In this document: positions 22,423 to 34,800 of the stretch, one piece after another | Position numbering within the stretch: position 1 is the stretch's first letter | Layout of the letters: each line of letters begins with the position of its first letter | NCBI GenBank assembly: GCA_022393335.1 | Contig: JAJEKB010021117.1 | Span: forward strand, 1,274,360-1,338,359 | Direction of reading: 5' to 3' | Length of the DNA stretch: 64,000 nt | Origin: Macrotrachela quadricornifera | Taxonomy: Eukaryota > Rotifera > Eurotatoria > Philodinida > Philodinidae | Position numbers and translations under genes: made by a program | The notes under the pieces: model-generated | Told to the model about the DNA's origin: nothing | The model's input: only the letters and a program-made list of their open reading frames with translations | Database searches by the model: none

Positions 22423-25400
22423 TGTTAATGTTTGTTGTTTTGTAATTCAACTGTATATTCTCACTTTAATGTACGAATTTACAAGATGCGCAGTACAATC
22501 TCTTTATCTAAAAATAAATAATCCAAATAGGATTATTGCTGTGATGAAATAATATTTTTCTTATAATTTAGGTTAGATGGCTTGCAATGTTCGATCGTTC
22601 GGTATAATGATCAGTGTACTCTTTGACAAATAACTAATTAGCTGCGGTAATTCATATGTTTGTGATAGACCTTATTCTGTCTTTTAACTGATCTGCTCTG
22701 AAAACATATTAGAATATATGCGAAAAGGGCAGGTGTGTAAGAAGATTTTTAACTCAAAATATATTCTATCTTACAGTTGTTTTCTCATTATCGACCAAAA
22801 TTACAATCATGATTGATGAAAAATCGATGTGATTACATACATTCGAGTATGCTCTATCCAAATCTGGAAATAGGTTTGGTTAACATGATTGCCAACTATG
22901 AGTAAAATGAACACATTGAAGCGATTCATACTGAAGTGTGCATTCTATCGAAACAAATTAGATTCGACATTAAATGACACCGTAAATCGATGTATATTCC
23001 GTGAAAAATCCGAAAGATGTAAAACATTACAAAAGACCTAACGGACTTTCTTCAAATTCTGGACTACATTATATTAGAGAAGATTCTGTCAGATCTTATA
23101 GAAATCATCCAAATTCAATTTAACCAAATTAAAAGAAATTCTATAAGGTTACATCTGGTCATAAAAGATCTCATTACTAGAAACTTATTATCAATGTAAA
23201 ATATTTGCACGGAGCATGAAAAATGTATTGAACATATTTGCTAATTGTTTGCATGAAATGCATACAAATATTTTTTCAGTTTATAAGTAATATTCGAAAG
23301 TAACCCATTAAAATATCTGAATTTGTCGTTTAGATAGTTCTGAAAAAGTTAAATGTACTCTATTTGTATAGTCTAGAAATATTTGCAGATTGTGCGATTC
23401 GACTCGAGATCAAAGATATTTTCAAGTCGATCAAAGCGAGTTTTTTCAGACGCTAACAATCTTTTTCCAATGGATCTCTACAAATCCTCTCAATATTTGA
23501 AGTAAAAAAAAATCATTCTCTCATCTAAAATGGCTGCTTATTCCACGCAAGATTCGAAACTGAAATGATTGCAATCATTAGCTCAGTTTATTGTGATATA
23601 TTTGAATGAATCGAACATAGTGAGACGAAATGAAAATTCAATTATTTATTATCCTTATTTCGATGATACTCTAGCCATCAAGACTTAATCAATTATAAAA
23701 TGTTCTGCTCATACGAACACTTTTAAGTGATTGACTCTAATCGGATTGATGTTGTCAAAAATAATCAAATCTAATGAGTGAGTCTAATCGATTTTTACAC
23801 AATTTAACATTATTTCGATCATACGACTAGAAAGAGTTTTATGATTTAATATTGAATTGTCATAGTGGATTATGATAATTTTGAGTATCGGTAATACCGA
23901 ATTGTATTAAACATAAGAAATTTTCCCAGTCGAATTATATTTCTTCTGACAATATAAATTAGATTGAAACTCAGTGAAATTAGTAAGTGATACTTCAAAG
24001 GAAATAAACCTAACTCAAACTAGATGAAAATATTTCTAAGATAGAAATCGTTCACTGCAATAGTAACAAATGATATATAGAAGCATTAATAAATACACAA
24101 TTATGGAAATCAGAATGTATGTACTGAACTATTACCAAACAGATCTTCAGATATTTCTATATCTACCTTCTCAAGAAAAAAAAAGAACTTAAAAAAGCTA
24201 TTCATTGTTTCATACCTTGTTTCAATGAGACGATTGTTTAACACTCAATGTGTTTATAATTCCTCTATCATCAACAAGCTCTTATATAATCGACATTCTA
24301 TGTTCTTTGGCGTAGGTTGTTATTATGTGTGTATTACTCATATATAAAATGAATATTATCAATAAACAGAAATATATCACGAACAATATTCCTATGATGT
24401 CAGTTTAAATCATCTATTGGCACTTTTTTATTCTTACGTTCTCATTACTAATGCGTATGTGCACGCCTAGTTTCGCCTGTAAGGAAAAAACAAATGAAGT
24501 GTAGTGTGAGTGATGTACTTGTATACAAAAAACTATTATGACATTCTTTTCATGTTGCAAACCGTCATATAATGATGAATATTCTGTTCTTATTTTTGTA
24601 CTTATTTGAATCTTTGGTAGTGAGTCATAATTCAAAAAAACTTTTACAATAATTAACAGGATAATATGATGTAGAATTTTGATGATGAATATATTATAAA
24701 AAGAGCTTTTTTTTATTTAAAATCTGGGGTTCATGTGCAGTTTAAGCACACTAGTACATTGATTTAGTGTATTGCACATATCAATCAGAGTAAGAGTGAG
24801 GGCGATAATGTCCTTGAACTGTACATGTACCTCATGAGATGCCGTTAGTTGATAGAACGATCGTTGCAAAATTCGATGGAAACTTTCACAGTTTGTAAAG
24901 CTTTATTATTCGTAAGTAAATATATTGAGTGCAGCAAAAGTTTTGCAATATTTCTTATATTTCGTTTTGAGAAAATGATAATAATTTTGATTTTTATATG
25001 AAAAGATACAGCTTGAAAGCTCTATAAAAGTTGTATAAAAAAAAACATTTCTGTTGACTTATTCCGATGTTTTTTTCCCATACTCGATTTTTCACTATGC
25101 ATCTTTTGAAAAAAAAATCAAAATATTACTTTGGTGCCTCTAAAAGTAGTGACAGTGACACTTTTATACAATTTTTCTATCACAAATTATTCAAAAAAAA
25201 ACTCTTACTAATATTAAAATAACCGTGATACATTTAATACAAATCAAGTTTCTAACAGTTTCTTTTATTAAGTTTTAATGGGGAAAAAGATTCATTCAGC
25301 TTAAAAAGTCATCATGAATATCAATCGTTTCAAACTAAGATGGTTTCATATCTATCGAATAGGTTATGAAATATAGTTCAATTACATTTCGTTTTCTATT

Positions 25401-25768
25401 CAACCTCTGACTTCAGTTATACAATTTATAACTAATGCATTTGATGATTATAGTATTCAAATAAAAAAGAAATTGTTCAACAAGATCAATACTGCTTGAG
25501 TTTGATTAAAAGAAAAATTATTAGTGTAAACTATGTATTGTTAGTTTTAGCTCATATCATTTATACATTCGATCTAGAAAAAAACATTTACAGAATAATT
25601 ATGTCTTGACTCTATCATATAGCAAAACTGTCCTTCTGATTATTTGATTTAATTATATTTATTAAGAAGTTTATGTATTATGTTTAATGTTCAAAAAAAA
25701 GCGAAAATAAAAGATATTCAAGCATCCATTTTGTTTCTTTTTTTCTTGATTACATCATGATTGATTAT
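22423..25768. other. Long intergenic region, no gene seen
   Basis: 3.3 kb with dense stops. The 73-codon frame at 24414-24635 has no motif. There is no tRNA and no clear inverted repeat. It separates the M35 and Tlde1-like genes. Confidence 0.5.
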
Positions 25769-26110
25769 TTACTTTTTCACTTTGACCTTATCACCAGGTT
25801 TGAGTCCTCTTCTATCTTCTTGATTCAATATAATACATCCATGACTTGCTGATTGATCACCTTTGCTATTATCACCATGTATTTGAAAACTAGAGCGTCC
25901 ATACATTTCATTTGATGAATCCGGTATTAAATTACATCGTCCACCCTTTTCACCACAACTATTTCCAATTGTATAATTTCCTTCAGGAATAGGACCGAAA
26001 TTTTTTTTCGTTTGATCTTTCTCACCTTTATATCCACTATATGATGGCGTACATTTTTCGGTTTTATCATTGCAAAAATTTCCTGATGATTGATGAAATG
26101 TAAATGACAT
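25769..26110 (-). CDS. Tlde1-like (DUF2778) L,D-transpeptidase-fold protein
   Basis: 113 aa, single exon. It matches the pattern of the Tlde1/DUF2778 family, bacterial type VI secretion effectors that act on peptidoglycan with an L,D-transpeptidase (YkuD-like) active site. Visible signatures are FGPIPEGNYTIG (38-49), GRSSFQIHGD (71-80, catalytic His78) and SASHGCIIL (87-95, nucleophile Cys92). The domain fills the whole protein. There is no signal peptide, secretion adaptor or neighbouring immunity gene in the window. An animal has no peptidoglycan, so the likely target is bacterial cell wall, either as defence or in digesting food bacteria (inference). Absence of a leader leaves its route to the target open. 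The AT-rich composition matches the host, arguing against contamination. Identity is based on motif recognition. Confidence 0.88.
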   Translation of the reverse strand: MSFTFHQSSGNFCNDKTEKCTPSYSGYKGEKDQTKKNFGPIPEGNYTIGNSCGEKGGRCNLIPDSSNEMYGRSSFQIHGDNSKGDQSASHGCIILNQEDRRGLKPGDKVKVKK

Positions 26111-27843
26111 ATTTCTTTCTACAAAAATAATTTAATTCATTTCAATTCATATTTATTAAAGTTACGTACTGTGTCAGTTTAAAATATAATATTCTACTAT
26201 AATACTTTTGTTGATGAATTTATAGAAAGAGAATTGAAAATGTTGAATTATTTATATACGAATAAAAATGTTGGAAACTTCCAAGGTATTTTAGGAAGAG
26301 AGAAAAAGAACGGAAGTATATACTAGACAACATCAGTTGGTAAGTAGCATTATCGTATAAACTCAAGTAGCAATTTATAAATATGTCTCATACTATTTGT
26401 TTTGCATATCTCGGAAGTAATAAATGAATAAATCAATATTACGGTATTAGTTAGTGACCTCTACAATGAATCATATTTATTTCGTTCAAGAAAAATGAGT
26501 CTAATGCTCCATAGATCTATATTTTTCTTGAATAAGGGTTTAGGACGATTGCTCGCAAAACTGCTTTTTTGTGAATATATGAATAAACCCACGAAAATAA
26601 TCTTTAAAAAGAGCAACGCAACATAAAATTAGGTGGTAACTGAGGAATTTCTATATAGACAACAGACTTCGATGTATTTTAAGCAATTTTTAGAGTCTGC
26701 ATGATAATTTTGCATCGAATTATGCAGTTGTTTGTTCAAGAACTCATTTTGCTCGCTTGAATGCACACTATCTTTTATGAGGGTAAGTGAGTGGAAATCT
26801 TCTTTTCACCTTTCTTCAACTGTTTATATCGCCTTTAATCATAATCCGTCCTAGAGTCGAATTTTGAAATCCAACAATACCACCTCTAGGCAGTATAGTT
26901 CGGACCATTCTTCTGTTCTATCGATTCAAAGTATATGTGCTACATATTTTATGACCAAAACACGTACGAATCAAACCAGTTATAGAAGATAAACACTAAA
27001 ATTGATGTATGTGGTGGTGAAATTACGACGGTTTTAAAAGATAATCCAATGGAGAACGTTGCTACTTAACGCCATTAAGTAACCGTGTGATTTGTGACCA
27101 AGTGTGCGACAAGCAACTGTCTGGATTCCGTCGTCCTATATAATTATGATAAATATATATTCATTTCTTTCAAAACATCATGTAAAAAAGTGCTTATAAG
27201 TGAAAGAAGCAATTAAACAATAACACATCGATTTAAATTAAATATGAAATATCTGTTTCATATATATATATATACAAAAGAAACCGTATGACTCTATGAG
27301 TTTCATTTGAGAATGATTTTAAATTGCAAAAAAGTCTAGAATCAATAATTAAAAATATAACGTTATATATCTTTTCTCAATGATAATAATAACCAATTTT
27401 AAAAAGATAAGACAATATTTCGAACATATCTTTTCGAAATATGATTTTGTCTCTTGAACTCTAAAAATAGATCATATTATAATAACAGAATAATACATTG
27501 CCATTGTAAAATCAGAATAAATAGGTAGATTTTAATTGATATTTAAGCAAGCAAGTATTTCAATAAATGACATTTTACACTTAAAAATCATACATTTTAA
27601 TGTGTTAAAATCATTTTTAAAAAATAGCGAGTTTAACAACACTACCATTCATAATATCATCTACATTTTTAAAAATATTTTTTTTGTAATACATTGACAT
27701 ATTTATAAAAAAAAAGTTCATTTTTTTCAAACAATCATTTAATTTAGTAGATCTGAAAGACAGAAAAATCATAATGATCTGTGGTAAAAACAAAAATCAT
27801 TTTGATTATTATTTGAAATATTTTAGATTTATTTATTTTTAAT
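26111..27843. other. Intergenic, no gene seen
   Basis: Between divergently transcribed genes. It holds the upstream regions of the Tlde1-like gene (minus) and of the PAN-like membrane or secreted gene (plus). A somewhat less AT-rich patch at about 26800-27140 shows no frame or RNA gene. Confidence 0.5.
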
Positions 27844-29301
27844 ATGATGTCAACATATATGACTTTAGTTATTATTTTTTATCTTCCATCTATTATAACA
27901 ATTCCAATAATTATATATAGAAATGCACGATTTAATTCTAATAATAATAATTCTATAATTTCTAATTTTTCTTCAATTCAATCACAACATATTTGTATAT
28001 GTAAATGTTTTAAAAATTCTATGTGTGCAACAGCAATGTATAATGATTATTATCAATATTGTTTACTTTATTTTATTCAAATACAAAATGAACAATTACA
28101 AATATTAACAATTGATAGAAATTCAACTGTTATTAGTTTAAGAAATATAAACTTTTCAAGTAAGTATTTACTTTCTTTTGAATTAATTTCAAAAAAATAA
28201 AATAAAAATTATTTAATTATTTCGAATTATACTTATAATTTTAACGATGAAAATGAGAGAAAATTATTGTTCAACTATATTTAATAGTCAAATTTTTAGT
28301 TCATAATCAGGATAAAAATTTAATATTATTTCCATGAGATTTATTCATATTATATTGAAATAAGCTGATTATTAAGATATAACCAATGTAAAAATATTGT
28401 AAATGACCTATTCTTAGTTTATGTGAAAATAATTATCAGCTTTTAGAAACGCGTTACTTTTCATTTGCACTCAACACATTCATAAATTAATATCACAAGT
28501 TGCAAAATATATTAATAAAGAATTCTATATTTTATCAGTAAATTCTTGAATATACAGGCTCAATAAATTTCTTTAGTACCATCTACTGCAGTCAGTCCAC
28601 AAGTCAATACAATAAGTAAGTATAAAATATATTGCTACATGCTTTTTCATACAATTATCTACTGTTTGAAGCTTCATCATCAAATACATTGAACACTATG
28701 GTTGCAACAATGACTGATACCACCCTCGCGCCTATGACTACCGCTGTTGCTAGTATGTTATATGTGTATTAATTAGAATATATTTAAAGAAAATATTTTT
28801 TTTTGTGTTTTTTAAGCATGCACAACATTGATTACTTTTGACGATATTCCAAATCAAACGAATACATCGGGTATTATTCCTAATAGTTATAAAAATCTTA
28901 ATTGGATTAATGTTGAATTTATAAATGCATTAACAATGCCGATCAATAGTGGATATATGGTAGGAGTTCGTACTCAACCATTTGTCATGCATAATCCAAC
29001 CTGTGGAAATATAACAATTACAACAGCAAATAATACTCGTTTTTCTTTTGATAGTTTATATTTAACTAGTGCATGGCGTGATCATCTTATCGTTACAATG
29101 AAAACTATTAGAGATGGTTCAGTTACTTCAACAGGTTTATATAAAATAATGGTTGTATATCCAACTTATATCTACTGTTCTTTCTGTACAAATATTGATA
29201 CTATAATATTGCAAGCAGGAGGTGGTACACCTCATTCGAATGTCATACAAAATGGAACTCAATTTATTATTGATAATTTATGTATTTCATTTGAACATTG
29301 A
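27844..29301 (+). CDS. Extracellular protein, Cys-rich module plus beta-sandwich domain
   Basis: Four exons (27844-28159, 28577-28615, 28672-28752, 28817-29301) join in frame to 306 aa. The N-terminal helix (MTLVIIFYLPSIITIPIII) is a signal peptide or membrane anchor. The region around 50-80 (CICKCFKNSMCATAMYNDYYQYC) resembles a PAN/apple-type Cys module. Two tiny exons encode a Thr/Ser-rich linker (about residues 106-146). The C-terminal 160 residues begin TTLITFDDIPNQ and contain NSYKNLNWINVEF, MVGVRTQPFV and FDSLYLTSAW, a pattern typical of beta-sandwich carbohydrate-binding-like modules of fungi and bdelloids. The function is not known; binding of sugars at the surface is a guess. The 417-bp first intron is unusually long for this genome. 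The start is the first ATG after an in-frame stop. Confidence 0.7.
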
Positions 29302-30302
29302 ATAATAAACTGTATTTAATATTATTAACATAAGATGTAAACAAAATATTTTTTTTGTTTTTTAAAAAATAAAATTCTTTTAAAAAGTTTTATTCAAATA
29401 AGTTCATAGATAACGATCACTGCATCAAAAATCAGATCTTTTATCTCATGCTTATGTAGAAACTCAACATTTGTTGAAATATTACTATAATTTTTTATTA
29501 TAAATTGGAACATCAAAGAAAAATAATGACTGATCAATTGTTCATGAAAGAATATCATTGATTTTTATATTCTGTCCTTTGCTAGATCAAATAAGGAAAA
29601 CGGTTTATTCTTCAAATGAAACATACAAATTGCCCATAATAAATTGAGTTTGACTTTATCTGAGAGTAATCTTAAATATTTTGCCTTATACATGAAATGC
29701 TCGTATGTCGACATTCATGCAGAAATTATAAATGATAGCAATTTTGCATGTAATCATAGTACTTAATATATATGATGATGGCATTTAAGTTGTTATAAAA
29801 GATCAACGAGGATATGATTACTTCATTTTACGTTTACTTGTTATACTAACTTTTGAAATGACTTGACTAGATTTTCCTATTGTCGTGATCGAATAAGTTA
29901 ATGCATCTACTTATACTAAAATTTTATAACTAAAAAGTGAACATCGATTAAATAATGTTTTTGTTCACAATATATTTTTTATGATTACGATACTTTATAA
30001 ACAACATGAAATGTATTGTTTAAATATTATCTGAAGGTCTAATCTGATATCCTGTTAGATCAAGACATTTCATATATTGTCTAGAAAGATTTTTAATCTG
30101 AATTATTAATGAATAATATAATCTTTTCAAAACATTTTGGTTTATTGTATTAAATATTCCACTATAACAATCAACAAATGATTATTTGTATTGTTAGATG
30201 TATTAGAAAAATAAATAAAATATAAGTTACTAAATCTAAGAAATTGTACTTTTCATTGAGATTATAAGATTTTTTTTTTTTAAAATAGAAAATCAAAGTT
30301 TA
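29302..30302. other. Intergenic, convergent 3' flanks
   Basis: Lies between convergent genes (plus-strand PAN-like, minus-strand B-box). No coding signal or structured repeat was seen. Confidence 0.55.
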
Positions 30303-31656
30303 TTAAAAACCTTCATATTTTGACTGATTATTATTGTATATATTGACAATTTCATCATCGACATCTATTATTAACGTTGTATTTGTCTTATTAAAATCAA
30401 TTTGATCTTGTAAAACATTATTTAGTATTTTAACAGTTTTTTGTGAGTGCTCATTAAATACCAGATTTATTTTGTACATATTTTGATTAATATTAAGATT
30501 AAATGGAAAAAAATTACCTAATGTATTATTCAATGCATCTAATATATCTTGACCTTTACAATCTTTACGTGGTACACTGAGATAAATAGGAAAACCAAAT
30601 AAAGTGTTTCTCAATATACTTTGGAAATAACATGGCATAAGAATACGTGGATTATCGTACATATCCAATGAATATGGAGTTTCATAGAAAATAATGGTAT
30701 CAGTATTTCGAATATTAGTTAATTTTGTATTGTTCATATATGCTTGACGAACATTATGATTATAAATTTCAACAGGTAGGATAAAATCAGATTTTGGTTG
30801 ATGATCAATTATACAATTGGAATTTAATTCAGCATGAATAATTTGTTCAAATAAAATATATTGTCGGATAAAACTATTAATTAAATCATTTATTGTTCCA
30901 TCTATTTTTGTTTTAACATAATAATTTCGAATAATACCATTTAAACGAATATAAGTAATTTTAAAATTTCGTAATTCATTATTTAATATAGGTTGATAAT
31001 TAAAAAATTGAGTATCGATATGAATATAGGAAATTGGTAAAGAATGAATAATATTAATTGTATGTGTATTAAGTGATTGTAAATATTTTTCTGTTTCATT
31101 AATTAATGTTTGAAGTTCATTTATTTGTTTACGTGATGCATCTGCTTCTTGAATTAATTCAATAATAATATTTTTATTTGTATTAATTTTTTCTAATTGT
31201 TTATTATTATTAATAGTAAAAGCTATTCGATATTCTTCAATTTTATTATTTATTTCAAAACGTTTATTTTCAATAATTTGATCAATTTTTTCATGTGCAT
31301 CAATACCCCATTTTTCTAATTCTATTAAAGGTTTTTCAAGAATATTTGATGAAATTGAAATATTTTCAAAATTTAATAATAATTCATTAAATTTATCAGC
31401 TAATAAATTTAATTCAATACGTGTATTCTCTTCAATTAATTGTGTATGTTGAAGAAGATGAATACGACATAAATTTTTTGAACAATGAAAACATAAAGCT
31501 TGTGCATCTCGTTTACATATATTATTATTATTATCATCATTTTCACATATTTTTAAACAATTATTATTTATCATTTTAATTTTTATCTAAAATATCGAAT
31601 GATTGTTTATAAAATAATTTTATTTATCTTCTTACTTTAGCTGTTATATTAGCCAT
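30303..31656 (-). CDS. B-box/coiled-coil protein with USP4/15-like segment
   Basis: Exons 31656-31636 and 31586-30303 (49-bp GT-AG intron) give 434 aa starting MANITAKIKM. If the intron is not used, the ATG at 31574 gives 423 aa. About 30-55 is a B-box-like zinc finger (CKRDAQALCFHCSKNLCRIHLLQH). About 60-190 is helical and coiled-coil, as in TRIM proteins. The C-terminal part (LPVEIYNHNVRQ, NTDTIIFYE, LFGFPIYLSVPRKD) resembles the ubiquitin-like insert within the catalytic core of USP4/USP11/USP15. The USP Cys box and His box are absent, so no deubiquitinase activity is expected. A ubiquitin-pathway adaptor is a reasonable guess only. It starts 162 bases after the GBF1 stop on the same strand, with a TTTGTGTTATTTAG acceptor at about 31726 between them. 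Confidence 0.72.
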
Positions 31657-31818
31657 AAATTTTATGCAAAAAAAAAAGAAAAACGAAAAAAAACTGAATG
31701 AACAATAAAAGAAAACCATTAAAATCTAAATAACACAAATTAAACAAAAGAAAAAAAAATATATAAATAAGTATATTAAATTTGTCTGTTTTTATTTTAA
31801 AATAAATTAATACAATGT

Positions 31819-34800
31819 TTATAAATTTTGTATTTGAGCTGGTAAAAATCGAGTCTAAAAAAGAAAAAAGAAATTTATTTATTTAAATAAATAATTATCT
31901 ATAATTATTTTTGTTATTTAATGCAAGAAAGCAAAAAAAAACTAGTAAAATAAAATTTTTATTATTATTAATCTAACAGGTGTCTCATAATAAATATCCG
32001 CTTTTTTTAATTAAGGGTACTCTCCTTTATGCAGAATGAAAAATGCAGTTTGAAATCTGTCATATATGGTGACATGTGTAAGCTAAGTCTAGTTTTGAAG
32101 TTCGATGCTGAAAAGTAAGGAATAATAGCCAAGGATATCCGAATATACATCAAACATGGTTTTCAAGGAATAGGTACATCGTGTTTCACATTTTTAATCC
32201 CATCAGAAATTGCGCGACACAGCTTTTTAATAAAAATGAAAAATCTTTTTTTTTTTTGTTTATGTGCTTTAAAGATGGGCTAGATGCTTAGCACTTGAAT
32301 GAACTCAACCCAATCAGCCGTTAACTTTTTATGGAAAGCTGGTATACGAAAAATTGTGAAAATTTTCCTCCCTAATAAGTAGTAAATAAAGGTTTCCATA
32401 ATAGATGATAGTTCCTAGAGTTGCTAAGAAACGAATTTTCGACTTTTTAAAATTATTTTCAGTTTTTCATACATAACGCTCAATTGTGCCATGAATAATC
32501 ATTCTCTAACTTTATCTGATCGGGCTGAAATTTTTATCACAGTTATTTGGAGCTATTTTCCAAAGGTAAGACCTTATAGAAACCCTACAAAAATCTCCTA
32601 TAAAATTTTTTTCTTAAATATGTATCTCGATATTTGATGTTTTATCTGCGGGAAAAATTTCAGCCTGATCGGTCTTAACATCTTTGGGCTCTAGAAATGG
32701 TCAAAAACGAGAGAGGGGTACCCTTAAGTGATAAACTTTAATAAAAATATAAAATATACCATCATGTTCCATGCGAAACACTGTAATCAACTACGAACAG
32801 GATTATTTTTTGGTACATGACAAATTCTTATTCTTATTTTACTAATTAATAAATCAAATAGGAAAAAGAATTTATCAACTTGTTCGCATAGAATTTTTCA
32901 CATTACATCTTGTGATATATTTTCTATTTAAATAAAACTTACAAAGATAATTTTAAAAAAAGAACTGATCATTTATTATGGGTCATCCGTTATTTTTAAT
33001 ATTTCAATTTTCAAGATTATAATCCGATATCATGCATAAATAGTTTACAAACACTATTAACTTATTGTTTGTTTGTTCAATAAATTGTAGATATAAGCAT
33101 GCAAGTGTATTCTACTCTATATATTTGAAATAAATATAAAATATAAATCTAACCTTTTTAAAAAATAACAAGATAAAAGTAGATTTCAAAAGATCAAGAT
33201 GTAATACAAGTAGAAACCTATAAGAAATCATGCACGAACTCGGTTACTTTTCTAACATTTTTTTTTAATCTAAGAACGTTTTTTATAAGAAAAGTAAACA
33301 TACATTAGGTGCAGGAACTGGTTCATTATTTGTTGTTGTTGTTGCTGTTGTTTCATCTAAATAAAACAAAAACAAAAAGAAATTAATATCAAAATTAAAC
33401 TAATAAACTTACTTGATAAAGTATTAACTTCATTAGTCGGCACTAATGATACAACAGGCTAAAATATAATTATAAAGAAACAGGTTGTTTTTTTTTTATA
33501 AATATTATCTATTATTTAATTACTTCTGTAGTTGGAGATGGAGGTAATGGTGGTGTTGATATTTTAAAAACTTCATCCCAAAGTGCTGGTAAAAAACTAT
33601 GAATTCTATCTTTTGTAATCACTGTTAAAGGTTGTTCAGGTTGAAATAAACTAGTTGTATTCATAACTAAAAGCATATTTTTTAATGATTCACGAACAAA
33701 TTCACGCTAAAAAAATAAATAAATAAATTATTTATTTAATATTAAAAAAAATTAAAAATTTTCTTACCAACATATCTGTTTGATCAATTTTAAAATATTT
33801 ATCCATAAAATCTAATATTGTTAACCAAAGTGTTGTAAATGTTGATAATGTTAATAATGGTGTAAGATGTTGTAAAAATAATCGACAAACTAATTGTGAA
33901 ACACGTACACGTGTTTCTTCAATTCCATAAATATTATTTGTTTCAAGTAATTGAAGTAATAAAGGAAATAATACTTTATTAAATACAGATTCCCATTCAA
34001 TTGGAGAAAGTATACGAAGTTCAGGTAATAAAACACATCGTTCAAGATAACTAAGTGCAGTTGAACGAATTGAACGATGAGAATCACAACAGAGACGTGC
34101 AATACCTTAAATATAATCAATACTATGGAGATATTTTTCAATTGAAATCGATTTATTTACAAATACTGACATCACTGTAGAGTCCAAAATGATTTTTTCA
34201 AAAATTTAAATTTAACAGAAATCTCAAAAATTTAGGACGATTATAAACCGGATCGACATTTATAAATTCCAACTGTTTACGAAATGACATTTGTTTTCAA
34301 AGATTTTATTGTTTATAAAGAAATACGAAAACTTAGTGCTTCGATTGATTTGATCGACATTTATAACTCGGTTTATTTATATCGATTTATAAATCAACCT
34401 ATTTCGGACTCTTCAGTGACTGACACTTTGATAGATTGAAAAGGCAGTGTTTTTCTGATTATTTTATTAATCCAAAATTGGCTGATAATATCTCTATTGA
34501 CTATACGTCATTTCTTTGTTTGCAATGCATAGAATGATAAGTGAGATAATAAGAAGAACTCTACTAAATAGTGAATCGTGTTTTTAATCATGAGTATGTG
34601 CATCATGTAATCTCTATTTTCAAAAACAGAAAGAACATTGATTTTCCAATTTCCGATTGAAACTTTACATATAGGTAGATCTTAATAAGAATGGTTCATT
34701 GTGGAAATTTCCGATCTTTTTGTTTCTATCCTACAATATGATTATGATAGAAATCATTCATATATAAGAGCAGATCTTATTAAGATCTATCTATCCGTTG

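Noticed and set aside
30303..31574. Active ubiquitin protease
   Set aside because: The Cys box and His box of USP enzymes are absent; only the insert-like segment is seen.
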